DNA of 10,380 nt from Euperipatoides rowelli. Its lineage: Eukaryota; Onychophora; Udeonychophora; Euonychophora; Peripatopsidae. The notes beneath the pieces are model-generated. The model made no database searches and was not told the DNA's origin. It saw only the letters and a program-made list of their open reading frames with translations. The stretch lies in the NCBI GenBank assembly GCA_003024985.2, contig PXIH01S0008257.1; one strand, written 5' to 3'. The translations under genes were made by a program, and so were the position numbers. Positions 1 through 8,006 of the stretch are shown piece after piece; positions within the stretch are counted from its first letter, which is position 1; each line of letters starts with the position of its first letter.

Positions 1-456
1 TATCTCTCTATCTCTATATCTCTATCTCTATATCTATCTATCTATCTAGCTAGCTAGTTAGCTGTCTTTCTGCCAGTCTCTGTCTGTCCATCCATCCATC
101 TGTCTGTCTGTTGTCTGTCAGTCTGTTTGTTGTTTGTCTGCTTTCTATCTATCCATCTATTTGTTCATCCAATTTTCGATCTTTCCATTCTACTGTCCAC
201 CCCATCCATCTTTCCATCATCCAACAATTTGCCCAACCACCCATTCATTTACCCATCTGTTCATTCAATCATCTGTCCATTCATCCATCCATAATCCATC
301 CATCTACCCATCTGTCCATCCATCCATCCACTTATCTGTCTATCCACCCTTCCATCCACCCATCCATCAACACACACATCCATTTACACGCCCATCTATC
401 CAACCATTCATCCACCTATCTATCCAACCATCCATCTATATATCCATATGTCTGTC
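1..456. repeat. Tetranucleotide microsatellite (TCTA/TCTG/TCCA family)
   Basis: The stretch is almost entirely four-base units that drift from TCTA/TCTC at the left edge, through TCTG, to TCCA/CCAT on the right, with scattered substitutions and indels. Two overlapping open frames run through it on the plus strand, but their translations are only Ser/His/Pro/Ile periodicity (repeating HPSI), as expected from an in-frame CCATCCAT repeat. They are not genes. The left end runs off the window, so the full length is unknown. Confidence 0.95.
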
Positions 457-561
457 ATGTTTTACTATCATAAATAAAGTCTACTATTGATAGTAACTGT
501 GTGATGAACACATCTGCTTGTACCAGAAAATCATAACTATATATTTATATATATTTATATA

Positions 562-855
562 TTTTTCACAGTGAATTGTGGCCTTTAATTGGTAGTCTAG
601 AGAGTGCATCCACATATGAGTGATTGGCTTATACTGTAGGTTATGTGTTTAAGCGGCTAAGATCAATGACCAACATTGTGATCTTGTGGTTGCCAGTGTA
701 GGTATAACTTTATTGATTTTACATATGCTAGCAATAGGTTTATGATCAGTTATCAAAGTGAATTTCCTTACAAAAATGTATTTATGAATTTTATTATTAA
801 TGACAAATAGTATGACTAATCCTTTTTGACTGATTGTCTATCTACTCTGTGTTAT
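562..855 (-). pseudogene. Ty3/Gypsy retrotransposon RNase H fragment, decayed
   Basis: Read on the minus strand in one frame, about 98 codons resemble the RNase H part of a Ty3/Gypsy polymerase. In order there is an SQKGLVILF stretch (usually written as sqiekEaLAivF), then IHKYIFVRKFTLITDHKPI containing the hallmark TDHKP motif, then IPTLATTRSQCW (usually gIPtlAasRlQRW), then LQYKPITH, where the family has the IeYrpGkeHaNADaLSR tail that closes the domain. Two in-frame stops (TAG at 838-840, TAA at 649-651) and replaced key positions (Cys where Arg is usual after RSQ; no ADALSR) show it is dead. No reverse transcriptase, integrase or LTR is recognisable on either side, so it is a short isolated relic. 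The frame is otherwise unbroken, which is why I trust the match. The family call rests on motif memory, not a search. Confidence 0.8.
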
Positions 856-1090
856 TTATTTATATTTATCGTATCTATATTTAATATCTTTTATTATTTA
901 TCTCTCTACCTAGAGTAGGTTTTTATATATATATTTTCCTTTTATACTGGAATAAAGTGTACAGCTCTGACATTCTTAATACCTGTTCTAAGAAGAATTT
1001 TGTCTTTTTCAGAGGTTTGAAAGCTCACTAAGAGTAAAAATTTAATAAGTAGCAACTCAATGCATCTTTCGTATCTGTCCTTATATCTGT
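856..1090. other. AT-rich spacer, no gene seen
   Basis: This is T-rich DNA with short TATATA and TTATTTAT runs. I could not extend the Gypsy-like reading frame upstream of 855 into this stretch. An acceptor-like TTTTTCAG occurs near 1006-1013, but no credible exon follows it. Confidence 0.5.
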
Positions 1091-1098
1091 ACTGCATC
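1091..1098. repeat. Left target site duplication of the hAT-like MITE
   Basis: ACTGCATC abuts the left terminal repeat. Its partner ACTGTATC at 1507-1514 abuts the right terminal repeat. The single difference fits later mutation. Confidence 0.72.
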
Positions 1099-1506
1099 CA
1101 GAGGCGTAGCATGACTGTTTGTTACCCGGGGCCGAACTGACTTTTTTTTTTAATTGTCTGGATGTTTGTTGACCGTCTGTCTTATTTTTGAGAATCTTTT
1201 TTGTTTTTAGTTGTCTGGACGTATGGTTGAATATCTTATTTTGTAATTTTTAATTTAGTTAAAAATCAAAATTAAACACTACAACAATGCACCCCTGCCC
1301 CCACCTAATCTGCACCCTCACACACCACCCAACTCTGCACCCTTTCCCTAAACCCTGCCTCCTCACACCCAACCCTGCACCCTCACATCCCACCCACCCT
1401 GCACCCTCGCCCCACCCCACCTAAAAAAGTATAATAAAATAAAAATTGGCATCACCCTGTGGTGGTATCCGGGGTGGGCTGCCCCCCCCCCCTTGTTACG
1501 CCTTTG
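1099..1506. mobile_element. hAT-like non-autonomous DNA transposon (MITE), 408 bp
   Basis: The element opens with CAGAGGCGTAGC (1099-1110) and closes with GTTACGCCTTTG (1495-1506). The reverse complement of the right end is CAAAGGCGTAAC, which matches the left end at 10 of 12 positions. Immediately outside lie ACTGCATC (1091-1098) and ACTGTATC (1507-1514), an 8-bp direct repeat with one difference. An 8-bp target duplication and termini starting CAG(R)GGCGTA are features of the hAT superfamily. There is no transposase frame inside, so it would need a transposase in trans. The interior holds a twice-repeated TTGTCTGGA(T/C)GT-type segment (about 1152-1250), a C-rich minisatellite and an 11-base C run (1482-1492) beside the right end. 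Two small open frames over its right part are chance. Confidence 0.8.
1288..1423. repeat. C-rich degenerate minisatellite inside the hAT-like MITE
   Basis: The phrase CTGCACCCT(C)ACAC with CCCACC spacers recurs four to five times at irregular spacing of about 20-40 bases. The plus strand is nearly free of G apart from the TGCACC units, so the region is strongly strand-asymmetric. It is confined to the MITE and probably expanded within it. Confidence 0.7.
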
Positions 1507-1514
1507 ACTGTATC
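1507..1514. repeat. Right target site duplication of the hAT-like MITE
   Basis: ACTGTATC directly follows the right terminal inverted repeat and matches 1091-1098 at seven of eight bases. Confidence 0.72.
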
Positions 1515-2532
1515 TATTTTTTTTCTGCAACCTTTTACCAGGTTTGTACAAAGTGTGTTATTAAATGTAATAATGTCTGGGATTTATGTTTTTTCCTCGA
1601 ATTTACTTTCAGAGCAAATGGGTTGAAGTTACACAAACAAAGTGTAAATTAATAAGCAGAGAATCAATTAAGAACATTTATTTCAGCTCTTTTCTTTCAA
1701 GCCGTAGATTTTTTTTTTTTTATTCTTATATTGTACTGTTCTTAACAATGTTTTGAATTTAAATTGTAAGTTTCCTCTATGTCTATTGAAAATTTGAAAA
1801 TTAATGTTATTAAGTGGATTTTAATGTTGTAAAGTGGATTTGAGTGGGGCTGAGACGTTTGTTCTGGTGCATGCTTTTTTGTTTGTACATATTATCTGTT
1901 TAGATATTTTCAAAGGTTTTAATTAACTATTGATAAAAACACTGAAGTTCTTTCTGGTTATTACATGTAGTTTTCCCCAAGTCCAATTGATTCTCAGTGG
2001 ATAATAAGACATCATTTCTTTATTAGTGTTTGTTTAGATTGTTAGTTCATTTTAAAATAATGTTTGTCCTTACCTATTTTACTTGCAGCTGTTGCACTAT
2101 CGTGGGATTAATTGAAAAGTTTCTTGTTTTTTTTTTAGTTTTTATTTTAGCTTATTAAATTTTCTTTTTTATAAACACTCATGTCATTCCTGAATGTGTA
2201 TGTTAATTGTGTTCTAATTATATGTCGTAAAAAAATATTCTATAAATCTCTTGTTTTTGTTGTATTTTAAATAAATAATAATATTGTATGTAGTGTTGAT
2301 TTATGAAACAAAAATGAGATATTCTTTTAATTAATCATTTATTTATTAGCTTAGCAAGGAATAAAATTTATTTTGTCTTTGTTTGGAGATGTTTTATATT
2401 TCTTAATCAAAACTGTTTCTGATTAATTATAATGTTAACCCTTTTAGGCCGTAAAAGGCTGCTTCAATCCCTGCTATTCGACAATTGCAGAGACGGTAAA
2501 AATAGTTGAATCATCAGTTTTTTTGTCAAAAT
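1515..2532. other. AT-rich non-coding DNA, about 1 kb, no feature recognised
   Basis: The DNA is T-rich on the plus strand with homopolymer T runs and many stops in every frame. A small duplication (TTAATGTT.TTAAGTGGATT, near 1801-1840) and a splice-acceptor-like tract, TATTTTACTTGCAG (ends near 2089), are the only local structures I noticed. What follows the acceptor closes on a stop within about ten codons, so I do not call an exon. No RNA gene was seen. Confidence 0.5.
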
Positions 2533-2762
2533 CCATTATCTGCCCAACAAAGTAATTAACGTTAGGAGTCGCACAACTAAAACGTGGTAGCGTGTAGAAT
2601 TACTATTTTTACTCAACGATTTTAGTATATTTTCTTTACAGTCCTAACCTTACCCTAACCCTGAACCCTATGATAATCTAGGGGTGAAATAATATTTTGC
2701 TGATCACACATCTAGATAATTTTAACTTACTACCGTCAGACATATTGGTGGGCAGATAACGG
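2533..2762. mobile_element. Foldback / MITE-like element with 18-bp inverted arms
   Basis: CCATTATCTGCCCAACAA (2533-2550) is nearly the reverse complement of the segment at 2744-2762, whose reverse complement reads CCGTTATCTGCCCACCAAT; 16 of 18 positions match. Weaker complementarity continues outward for about ten more bases on each side, so the true termini may lie slightly outside. The 193-bp interior is non-coding. I could not find a convincing target duplication, so the superfamily is unknown. A short non-autonomous DNA transposon is the simplest reading; a chance inverted repeat is unlikely at this length. Confidence 0.5.
2643..2670. repeat. Short telomere-like C-rich stretch
   Basis: CCTAACC, TTACCCTAACCC and TGAACCCTA follow one another, an imperfect run of about four units resembling the complement of TTAGGG. 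It lies inside the foldback element. It may be a simple repeat of that element and not a genuine interstitial telomere. Confidence 0.45.
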
Positions 2763-3009
2763 AACTTAACCATATAGTAAATGGGCCTGAAGGGGGAATT
2801 ATGCTTATTATATTAGGTATGTGGCAGATGTTGCCGAGGTTGGGGGGAGTGGTATAAGCCTATAAACAAAGAGGGAGAGGGAAGTAGCTGAAAGAGAATG
2901 ATTAGAATAAAGACATAATACTAAAATAAGTTATCTAGGAACATTTATTGTAGACCGGGAATGAATATATTATGGCCGATTGTATAGAAGGTCGCTAACA
3001 AGTTCTTAC
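2763..3009. other. Unassigned spacer, slightly less AT-rich
   Basis: The sequence is of ordinary complexity with purine-rich patches (GGGGGGAG near 2841; GAGGGAGAGGGAAG near 2871). No open frame longer than chance, RNA gene or repeat was recognised apart from the short open frame that runs in from the right and ends at 2995. Confidence 0.4.
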
Positions 3010-3228
3010 CAGAGCTCTGGTGAGACGGGTGACTTTCCTCACAGGTGTAGACTGCAAGACAGGTCTATGTGGTATAGATTGGAATACAGGTCCAGAAATA
3101 ACCATATAATTTGGATCTCTTCTTATAATTCTAGCCAAGTAGTGCTGAAATGGTAAAAATGGTTTAGAAGAAGTCTCTTTGCCCCTACCTCTGACCACAG
3201 CCTGGACCTGCCTCCCAGCTTGGACACC
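3010..3228 (-). CDS. Candidate internal exon of an unrecognised protein (weak)
   Basis: A minus-strand frame is open from about 3309 to a stop at 2995-2997 and has no upstream ATG. Inside it, an acceptor-like ATTACAG (ending at 3229) and a donor-like CTG|GTAAGA (GT at 3009-3008) bound exactly 219 bases, 73 codons, with both junctions on codon boundaries (a phase 0-0 exon). The translation is basic and of normal complexity (for example VVRGRGKETSSKPF and YLARIIRRDPNYMV). I do not recognise a family or domain. The pyrimidine tract before the acceptor is poor, and no neighbouring exons were found. It could equally be a transposon fragment or a chance open frame. Confidence 0.2.
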
Positions 3229-3259
3229 CTGTAATTCTTGACTTTTAACATTTGGATTT

Positions 3260-3730
3260 ATAAAATTATTTAGATGTAAAATAAAAATTAAACAAATAAT
3301 AATTTTGCATTACAATAATAAACCCATCAAGATAATCTAGGATTTGAGGAAAAGGAGGGGATACTATGAATAATTTATTTCTTTGCAAATTATTGAACCA
3401 ATTGCAACAAAAAAAAAAACAATATTATTTTTTCCATTGTTATAAATATTAATATTTTTATTAAAAAGCATATCAATTTCATTGAATTAAATGAACTTTT
3501 ATTCATGTATTATTGATTTTTATCGTTAAATGCGTTCTATCATGAATAATTTCAAGTTTTATTGTGAGACCATAGAATGTGAATATTTTACTCTGGTAGA
3601 ATTTAATACAAACAAACTACAAATAGTGAAATTTTTTTAACATTTGACAATCTCATTATCTAATAGCTAACATTTAAAGATTATTTCAAACCATAGACAA
3701 GATAAGTATCTTGAAAAAAAAAAATCAAAA
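3260..3730. other. AT-rich spacer, nothing recognised
   Basis: This is very AT-rich DNA with A runs (3410-3419, 3715-3724) and no coding signal. It leads directly into the 21-bp minisatellite. Confidence 0.5.
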
Positions 3731-4021
3731 ATATTTAGCTACTTTCCATAAATGTTTAGCAACTTTCTGTAAATGTTTAACTACTTTTTACAAATGTTTA
3801 ACTACTTTGTACAAATATTTTAATACTTTCTACAAATGATTAGCTACTTTCTAAAAATTTTTAGATACTTTCTCAAAATACTGTTAGTGACTTTCTACAA
3901 ACGTTTAGTGATTTCAACAAATTTTTAGTGACTATCACATGTTTAATTATTTTCTACAACTGCATAGTGACTTTATACAAATATTGTTACTAGCCTACTT
4001 CCACAAATATTTAATTACTTT
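3731..4021. repeat. 21-bp-period minisatellite, left half (interrupted by the LINE)
   Basis: About 14 diverged units of roughly 21 bases follow a consensus near TTTAGTGACTTTCTACAAA plus TG; early units read TTTAGCTACTTTCC. Units vary from about 19 to 24 bases. Near the right end a distinctive variant, GTTACTAGCCTACTTCCACAAA, appears and is found twice more in the right half. The array stops at the poly(T) tract of the LINE and resumes at 9810, so both halves were one array of about 570 bp before insertion. Confidence 0.9.
4006..4021. repeat. LINE target site duplication, left copy (3' side of the element)
   Basis: AATATTTAATTACTTT here is identical to 9810-9825. The last three T bases merge with the poly(A) tail of the element (T on this strand), so the exact edge is ambiguous by a few bases. 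Because the target is itself a tandem repeat, the match could partly reflect neighbouring repeat units. Confidence 0.7.
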
Positions 4022-4028
4022 TTTTTTT
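4019..4028 (-). other. Poly(A) tail of the LINE
   Basis: Ten T bases on the plus strand (A on the sense strand) end the element at the target repeat, as expected for target-primed reverse transcription. They are followed inward by a short G and T stretch and an 11-base G run (4033-4043). Confidence 0.8.
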
Positions 4029-4069
4029 GTTTGGGGGGGGGGGTTGTCCCAAACAAGAAATTTTGTATT

Positions 4070-4075
4070 TTTATT
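4070..4075 (-). terminator. AATAAA polyadenylation signal of the LINE
   Basis: TTTATT on the plus strand gives AATAAA on the element's sense strand, about 40 bases before the poly(A) tail. Confidence 0.6.
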
Positions 4076-4174
4076 GATCCAACACACAAAACAATACAAT
4101 AGACAGGGAAAAACACAAGACTTGCAATACAAAGTTTAAAAACAGGTATGAATGGCCATCCAAGAATTATAATA

Positions 4175-4272
4175 GACCGCCTACATAAAATAAACTAAAT
4201 GCAGAGTGAGAAAAATACAGATACAGAATATCAAAATTTGGTGCCAAAAGACATGGCCACCCAAGCACANAC
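4175..4272. repeat. Direct repeat copy 1 of a 95-98 bp LINE 3' UTR segment
   Basis: Starting GACCGCCTACATAAAA, this is identical to 4622-4716 over 95 bases. The N at 4270 stands where the other copy has A, and two further bases agree. Confidence 0.95.
4270..4270. other. Single N (assembly gap or ambiguous base)
   Basis: This N sits at the end of the first copy of the 95-base duplication. Together with the N at 4621 it brackets a segment unrelated to the LINE. Confidence 0.9.
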
Positions 4273-4316
4273 TTTTAATATGCTAATACAGTAATTTTGG
4301 CTAGCATACATGATAG

Positions 4317-4620
4317 AAAATAATGTACTTACCAGTATTCTCATGTAGAACCTCCCCCCCCCCTTCCGCCAAAACTTTCAGACAATACTATTAATAGATT
4401 GATAGATACTGTATATATTCATTAATATCTTTCCCTTTCATGATAATAAAACATTTACGATAATACTAACTTGCTGCCAAAATATCTGCTTACCTTTATT
4501 CTCATTTAGAACACCCCCCCACCCAAACTGCTAGACAATAATAGCTAGATAGATTCTGTATATATTCACTAATATCTTTCCATTTTATGATAATAAACAT
4601 TTAAGAATAACTTTGCTGCC
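4317..4620. repeat. Two diverged tandem units of about 160 bp between the N bases
   Basis: Unit 1 (about 4317-4478) and unit 2 (about 4479-4620) share ATTCTCAT.TAGAAC, a C-rich tract, AGACAATA, AGATTCTGTATATATTCA-type sequence, CTAATATCTTTCC, ATGATAATAAA.CATTTA and a final TTGCTGCC. They differ by substitutions and by indels of about 20 bases. Nothing in them resembles the LINE or the minisatellite. This is probably a separate dispersed or satellite repeat. Confidence 0.8.
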
Positions 4621-4621
4621 N
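4621..4621. other. Single N (assembly gap or ambiguous base)
   Basis: This N immediately precedes the second copy of the 95-base duplication. Confidence 0.9.
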
Positions 4622-4719
4622 GACCGCCTACATAAAATAAACTAAATGCAGAGTGAGAAAAATACAGATACAGAATATCAAAATTTGGTGCCAAAAGACA
4701 TGGCCACCCAAGCACAAAC
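4622..4719. repeat. Direct repeat copy 2 of the 95-98 bp LINE 3' UTR segment
   Basis: Identical to 4175-4269 and continuous with the ORF2 side of the LINE, so this copy is the one in natural context upstream. Copy 1 is in natural context downstream. Confidence 0.95.
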
Positions 4720-5024
4720 CTAGTAAATATATACACCATCTGCCAAAAAATTGTCATAATACATTGCACCACTTTAGATCAAAAGTGGTCGAATCAAACA
4801 CCCCATAGTCCCCCCCTGACTAACTGAAACACCTGCGATTGAAAATAAGGCCATGGCCTCAGACTAGCATCCTGAATGACCCTGATCTTCCATATTGCAA
4901 AATTAACAAAGAATACCACTGGAGCCACAACTTTGCACTGCAAAGCCACCACAATGGTATCATATGCATTATTATTAAACAAATTGAAATTAATAAATAC
5001 TGCCAGTATAGACCTCAGCTCAGC

Positions 5025-5084
5025 AAAATAAACACAGTCAAACAACATATGGTGTAAGGATTCATTTGTTACACAGAAAGGACA
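5025..5084 (-). other. C-terminal Cys-His motif of ORF2
   Basis: CPFCVTNESLHHMLFDC fits the C-x2-C-x6/7-H-x4/5-C pattern common near the C terminus of LINE ORF2 proteins, usually about 100-150 residues before the end. It lies in the longest surviving frame (5441-4794) and its Cys and His residues are intact. Confidence 0.7.
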
Positions 5085-5549
5085 CAAACTCATGACATCA
5101 AAACCATACCTACTAATCAAGAGGTCACGGGTAAACACTGAGCTGGATAGAAACCGGAAAGTGAAATCATACAAATTGGGGGCCACCCCTAACCTTCTAA
5201 ACTGCCTGTAAACAGGCAACAAGAGACACTGTTCCCGATAGGGGACTAGATCTTGATTCAAAATGGCCACATAGCCCTTGTAAGCATACCTGGAAGGAAT
5301 AGCCACATCGAAAGTGTCAGACACATTTTGAAAAGCTACCTGAAGAGATTTAAAAATGGGAGGCTCCTGGAAAAAAAGGTGGAGGCCTATCCGTAGGCTC
5401 AATGGGTTGTACCGCTGCCAAAAAGCTTCCATACCTAACATAGAAAAAAAAAGTATTGCTTTTTATAATGTCCATCAATTGGGAAATTTTGTGGTGTCCC
5501 AAACCCCCCAAACTTAAGGGCTTGGTTAACCTTACCCAAAAGATTGGTA

Positions 5550-6780
5550 TTAACCTGGAATTCTACAGAATCCCACGCACAACACTGTATAAACTTGAAA
5601 CAAAACTTTTGGTAAAAGTAAAATGAGGCACATAAAATATAATTTTGCAAACAAGTAGGTATTTACAATCTTAACCTTTGTTGCCAAGGAAACATACTTG
5701 CCTCGCAGCTGATTGCTAACAAATTTAAAGTATTCAAGAATGTCAGTTTGGCTAACATTTCTAGCCATGTTGCCAATTAAGGGAAAGGTAACACCCAGGA
5801 ACCTCCCTGGAACAGCCCCCCCCCCCCCACTGACAGTATCTATATTATTGAATGCCGGAAACCAAATGCATGTCTTCCTGTGATTGATCTTAGAACCAGT
5901 CTCAAGTACAAAATTTTGAACTACCCCCATAGCCCGGGAAATGAATCTTCTACCCTTTAGAAAGATTGTAATATCGTCCACAAATGACATAGCACAAATC
6001 TCATTATTCAACGAAGGAACAAACACCCCCATCCCAAGACTATTTAATCTTACCATTAACTCATCGATATATACCGCAAAGTGGTTGGTACTCAGGTGAG
6101 ACCCCTAGGTGATTCCCCTCTTGACAAGTAAAGTTTCCCCTTAAACTTAACATAGACATACTTGTTAATTACATAATTGATTAGCCCTTGGGTAAGGTTA
6201 GAGAAGCCAAATAACTCAATCAACGAGTTAATCAAAAAACTGTGGCTCACAAAATCAAATGCCTTTTGCACGTCCAAGAATATTACCACAATGTCATCTT
6301 TCCGGGTCTGCTTAGCCATGTGTATAATATGTTGCAGTATAAGTATGGGAGTGTGTATGGACTGCCCCTTTAACGAAAATTGAAAGGTGGCAAAACATTT
6401 CCTAAAATATTGTTAAGTCAGTTATTCAGAAGCCGTGCAAAGACACATGCTTCAATGTCCTCAATATTGATAGGCCTAATACTATCAATGGTCAGAGGCC
6501 CCACCTGACTAACCATCTTCTTACGGTGAAGCACCAAGTATGAGTCAATCATCTTAACGTAAAAGAAAGGTTGAATCAACCAAATGTTGAACACTCTAAC
6601 CAAATTTGGCACAAAGATGTGAGAAAAACATTTAAATTTATGCACTGTAACCAAGTCAGGGCCAGGGGAACTCTGATCATTGAGTTGCACCATTACATCA
6701 TATAAGTTCCTTTCAGATAATTCAAAATTATGTGGAGATAAAGAGTTATGCTGCACTGTGAAATTTATCCACTCCTATAA
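5550..6780 (-). pseudogene. Reverse transcriptase domain of ORF2, decayed
   Basis: The early motifs are SSPGPD (about 6656-6680) and SIRPINIED. After a frameshift near 6400 comes KGQSIHTPILILQHII, then VVIFLDVQKAFDFVSHSFL with the first catalytic Asp at 6272-6274. Motif B is split by a frameshift in a G run near 6120 and continues as RGIT, a TAG stop at 6105-6107 where the family has Gln, then GSHLSTNHFAVYIDEL. Motif C is MSFVDDITIF with both Asp codons at 5973-5978. TGSKINHRKT and FLGVTFPL follow. The order and spacing match LINE reverse transcriptases. A 13-base G run (5816-5828 on this strand as C) encodes four Gly residues between the KINHRKT and FLGV motifs and is probably an expansion. 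Confidence 0.9.
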
Positions 6781-7339
6781 GCACCTGTCAGGATCTGCAT
6801 GAGAATTATAAACCCTGGAAAAATGCCTATAAATGTGATTAATTAGCCCCATCCTCATCAAATCACCCTGCCCGTCACTTAAACAGGATACTGGAGGCAT
6901 AGCATTTTTTAAAAAAACATTGAAGTAGTGAGGGACATTATTTCACCTCTAGTTGCTAGAACCCTCTTCCACAACATTATATATTGCTCATCAGAAGCCC
7001 GACATGATAACTCTCTGTACTCATTAGAACACTTTAAATAAAACAGCACTTGAGTACAATCCAATTTTTTCATATGGTCAATCAGCACAAACAGCTGACC
7101 CAGTTTAGACGGTAACCCCATCCTTGCCCTCCTAGAAGTTTCAAGAAGCCTGGAAATGAAATAATTTTTAAACTCAAAATAATTCTCCAGGCAAAAGTTT
7201 TGAAATAAAAGTTGATTCACCATGACATACAAATCCCCCCAAAAATCAGCACCATACTGGAGCACAGGTGATATAAAAGGATTTGGCCTCAGCACTGCAT
7301 AGACAGGTAATACAACCGGATCTCGAGTCCCAAAGCCCA

Positions 7340-8000
7340 AGACAAAAGCAGAATGGTCAGAAAAACCCAAGGGCTTTATACAAAAATCAACACTGTCAAA
7401 AAAGGCCTTAGAAAATTAATGTAAACATAATCCAGCACATTTGAAATCGCTGCAAAATGTGTGGGGACCTGATGAAGTCCTGCCCCGCGAGTCGCATTAA
7501 CAATACCCAATCTCTCTCAAAAAAAAAAAAAAAAAACAGCAAAAGATTTATCACTCTCCAAACTACTATGGTTGAAATCGCCCCCCATCAAAATGTCATC
7601 ATACAAAGGAGGCAAGGCAGCCACCATCTCCTGAAAAACCAAGCGATTTGCCACCACTGAATTGGGTGCCTAGTAATTATTCAATAGAAGAATCGTGCAG
7701 TTATACTTAACCAAAGATATTATATATTCTCAAATTAGAAACCAACAGTCTTTTTGCCACAAGAATCATAACCCCTTTACAGGCCTTTGCAGCACAACCC
7801 TGGATAACCATAAAATATCTCTCAAATATGGCCAAGTTGGGTCCGCCCCCCCCCCCCCCTCACTTACATAACTTGATCTCCTGCATATAACACTGATCAA
7901 TTTGTTTCATGATTAAAAAACTTAACAACATCTTTTTCTTTCGATACGAGTTAAGGCCCTAAATGTTGACTGAAGCCAACTTAAGCTCAATATTCATATT
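7340..8000 (-). pseudogene. APE-type endonuclease domain of ORF2, decayed
   Basis: The whole domain can be followed across frames. It starts with ASVNI then, after a TAG, GLNSYRKKKMLL (the N-x-x-GL-s-x-x-K opening). YMQEIKL has the metal-binding Glu at 7878-7880. GVMILVAK follows, then LLNNY, a TAG and APNS (the NxYAPN motif, stop at 7670-7672), then ILMGGDFN with catalytic Asp and Asn at 7577-7579 and 7571-7573. LDYVYI comes near 7425-7440, and GFSDHSAF has the catalytic Ser-Asp-His at 7353-7361. These are the standard positions in LINE endonucleases of the exonuclease/endonuclease/phosphatase fold. All the active-site residues I can place survive, although the frame does not. An 18-base A run at 7519-7536 (T on the sense strand) lies between the DFN and DYVY motifs and shifts the frame. 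Confidence 0.88.
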
Positions 8001-8006
8001 AGGCAT

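Larger units (their letters stand above)
4029..4793 (-). other. LINE 3' UTR, interrupted by a probable assembly insertion
   Basis: The region between the ORF2 stop and the poly(A) tail is non-coding. The true UTR is probably 4793-4622 joined to 4174-4029, about 318 bases, because 4175-4269 repeats 4622-4716 exactly. A short open frame at 4569-4772 crosses the N at 4621 and is chance. Confidence 0.7.
4794..8006 (-). pseudogene. LINE ORF2: APE endonuclease plus reverse transcriptase, broken
   Basis: About 1,070 codons across several frames. The start is taken at the ATG at 8006, followed by ELKLASVNI, the usual entry into the endonuclease. ORF2 would nick the target and copy the element RNA by target-primed reverse transcription. 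In order there is the endonuclease (see its entry), a linker (about 7340-6760), and reverse transcriptase with SSPGPDLV and DSIRPINIED, then the motif A segment FLDVQKAFDF, a damaged motif B, the motif C FVDD, KINHRKT and FLGV. A C-terminal Cys-His motif precedes the TGA at 4794-4796. In-frame stops at 7959-7961, 7670-7672, 6775-6777 and 6105-6107, plus at least seven frameshifts (near 7850, 7725, 7520, 7385, 6920, 6400, 6120, 5580 and 5440), rule out a functional protein. Several breaks coincide with homopolymers, so some may be sequence error, but not all. Confidence 0.9.

Noticed and set aside
111-490. Two overlapping plus-strand open frames of about 120 codons
   Set aside because: Their translations are pure His-Pro-Ser-Ile periodicity generated by the CCAT/TCTG microsatellite, and both frames are equally open because the repeat lacks stops.
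2070-2120. Splice acceptor-like TATTTTACTTGCAG followed by a possible exon
   Set aside because: The sequence after it reaches a stop within about ten codons, and no partner donor or neighbouring exon is visible.
2643-2670. Genuine interstitial telomere from a chromosome fusion
   Set aside because: It has only about four imperfect units and sits inside a small foldback element, so an element-internal simple repeat explains it better.
3731-4021. CRISPR-like array of regular 21-bp units
   Set aside because: The units are contiguous and diverged with no unique spacers, and the context is eukaryotic; it is a minisatellite.
4569-4772. 67-codon minus-strand frame crossing the N at 4621
   Set aside because: It lies in the LINE 3' UTR downstream of the ORF2 stop and spans a probable assembly join.
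7457-7660. 67-codon plus-strand frame
   Set aside because: It is antisense to the endonuclease domain and includes a run of Lys from the 18-base A tract; a shadow.
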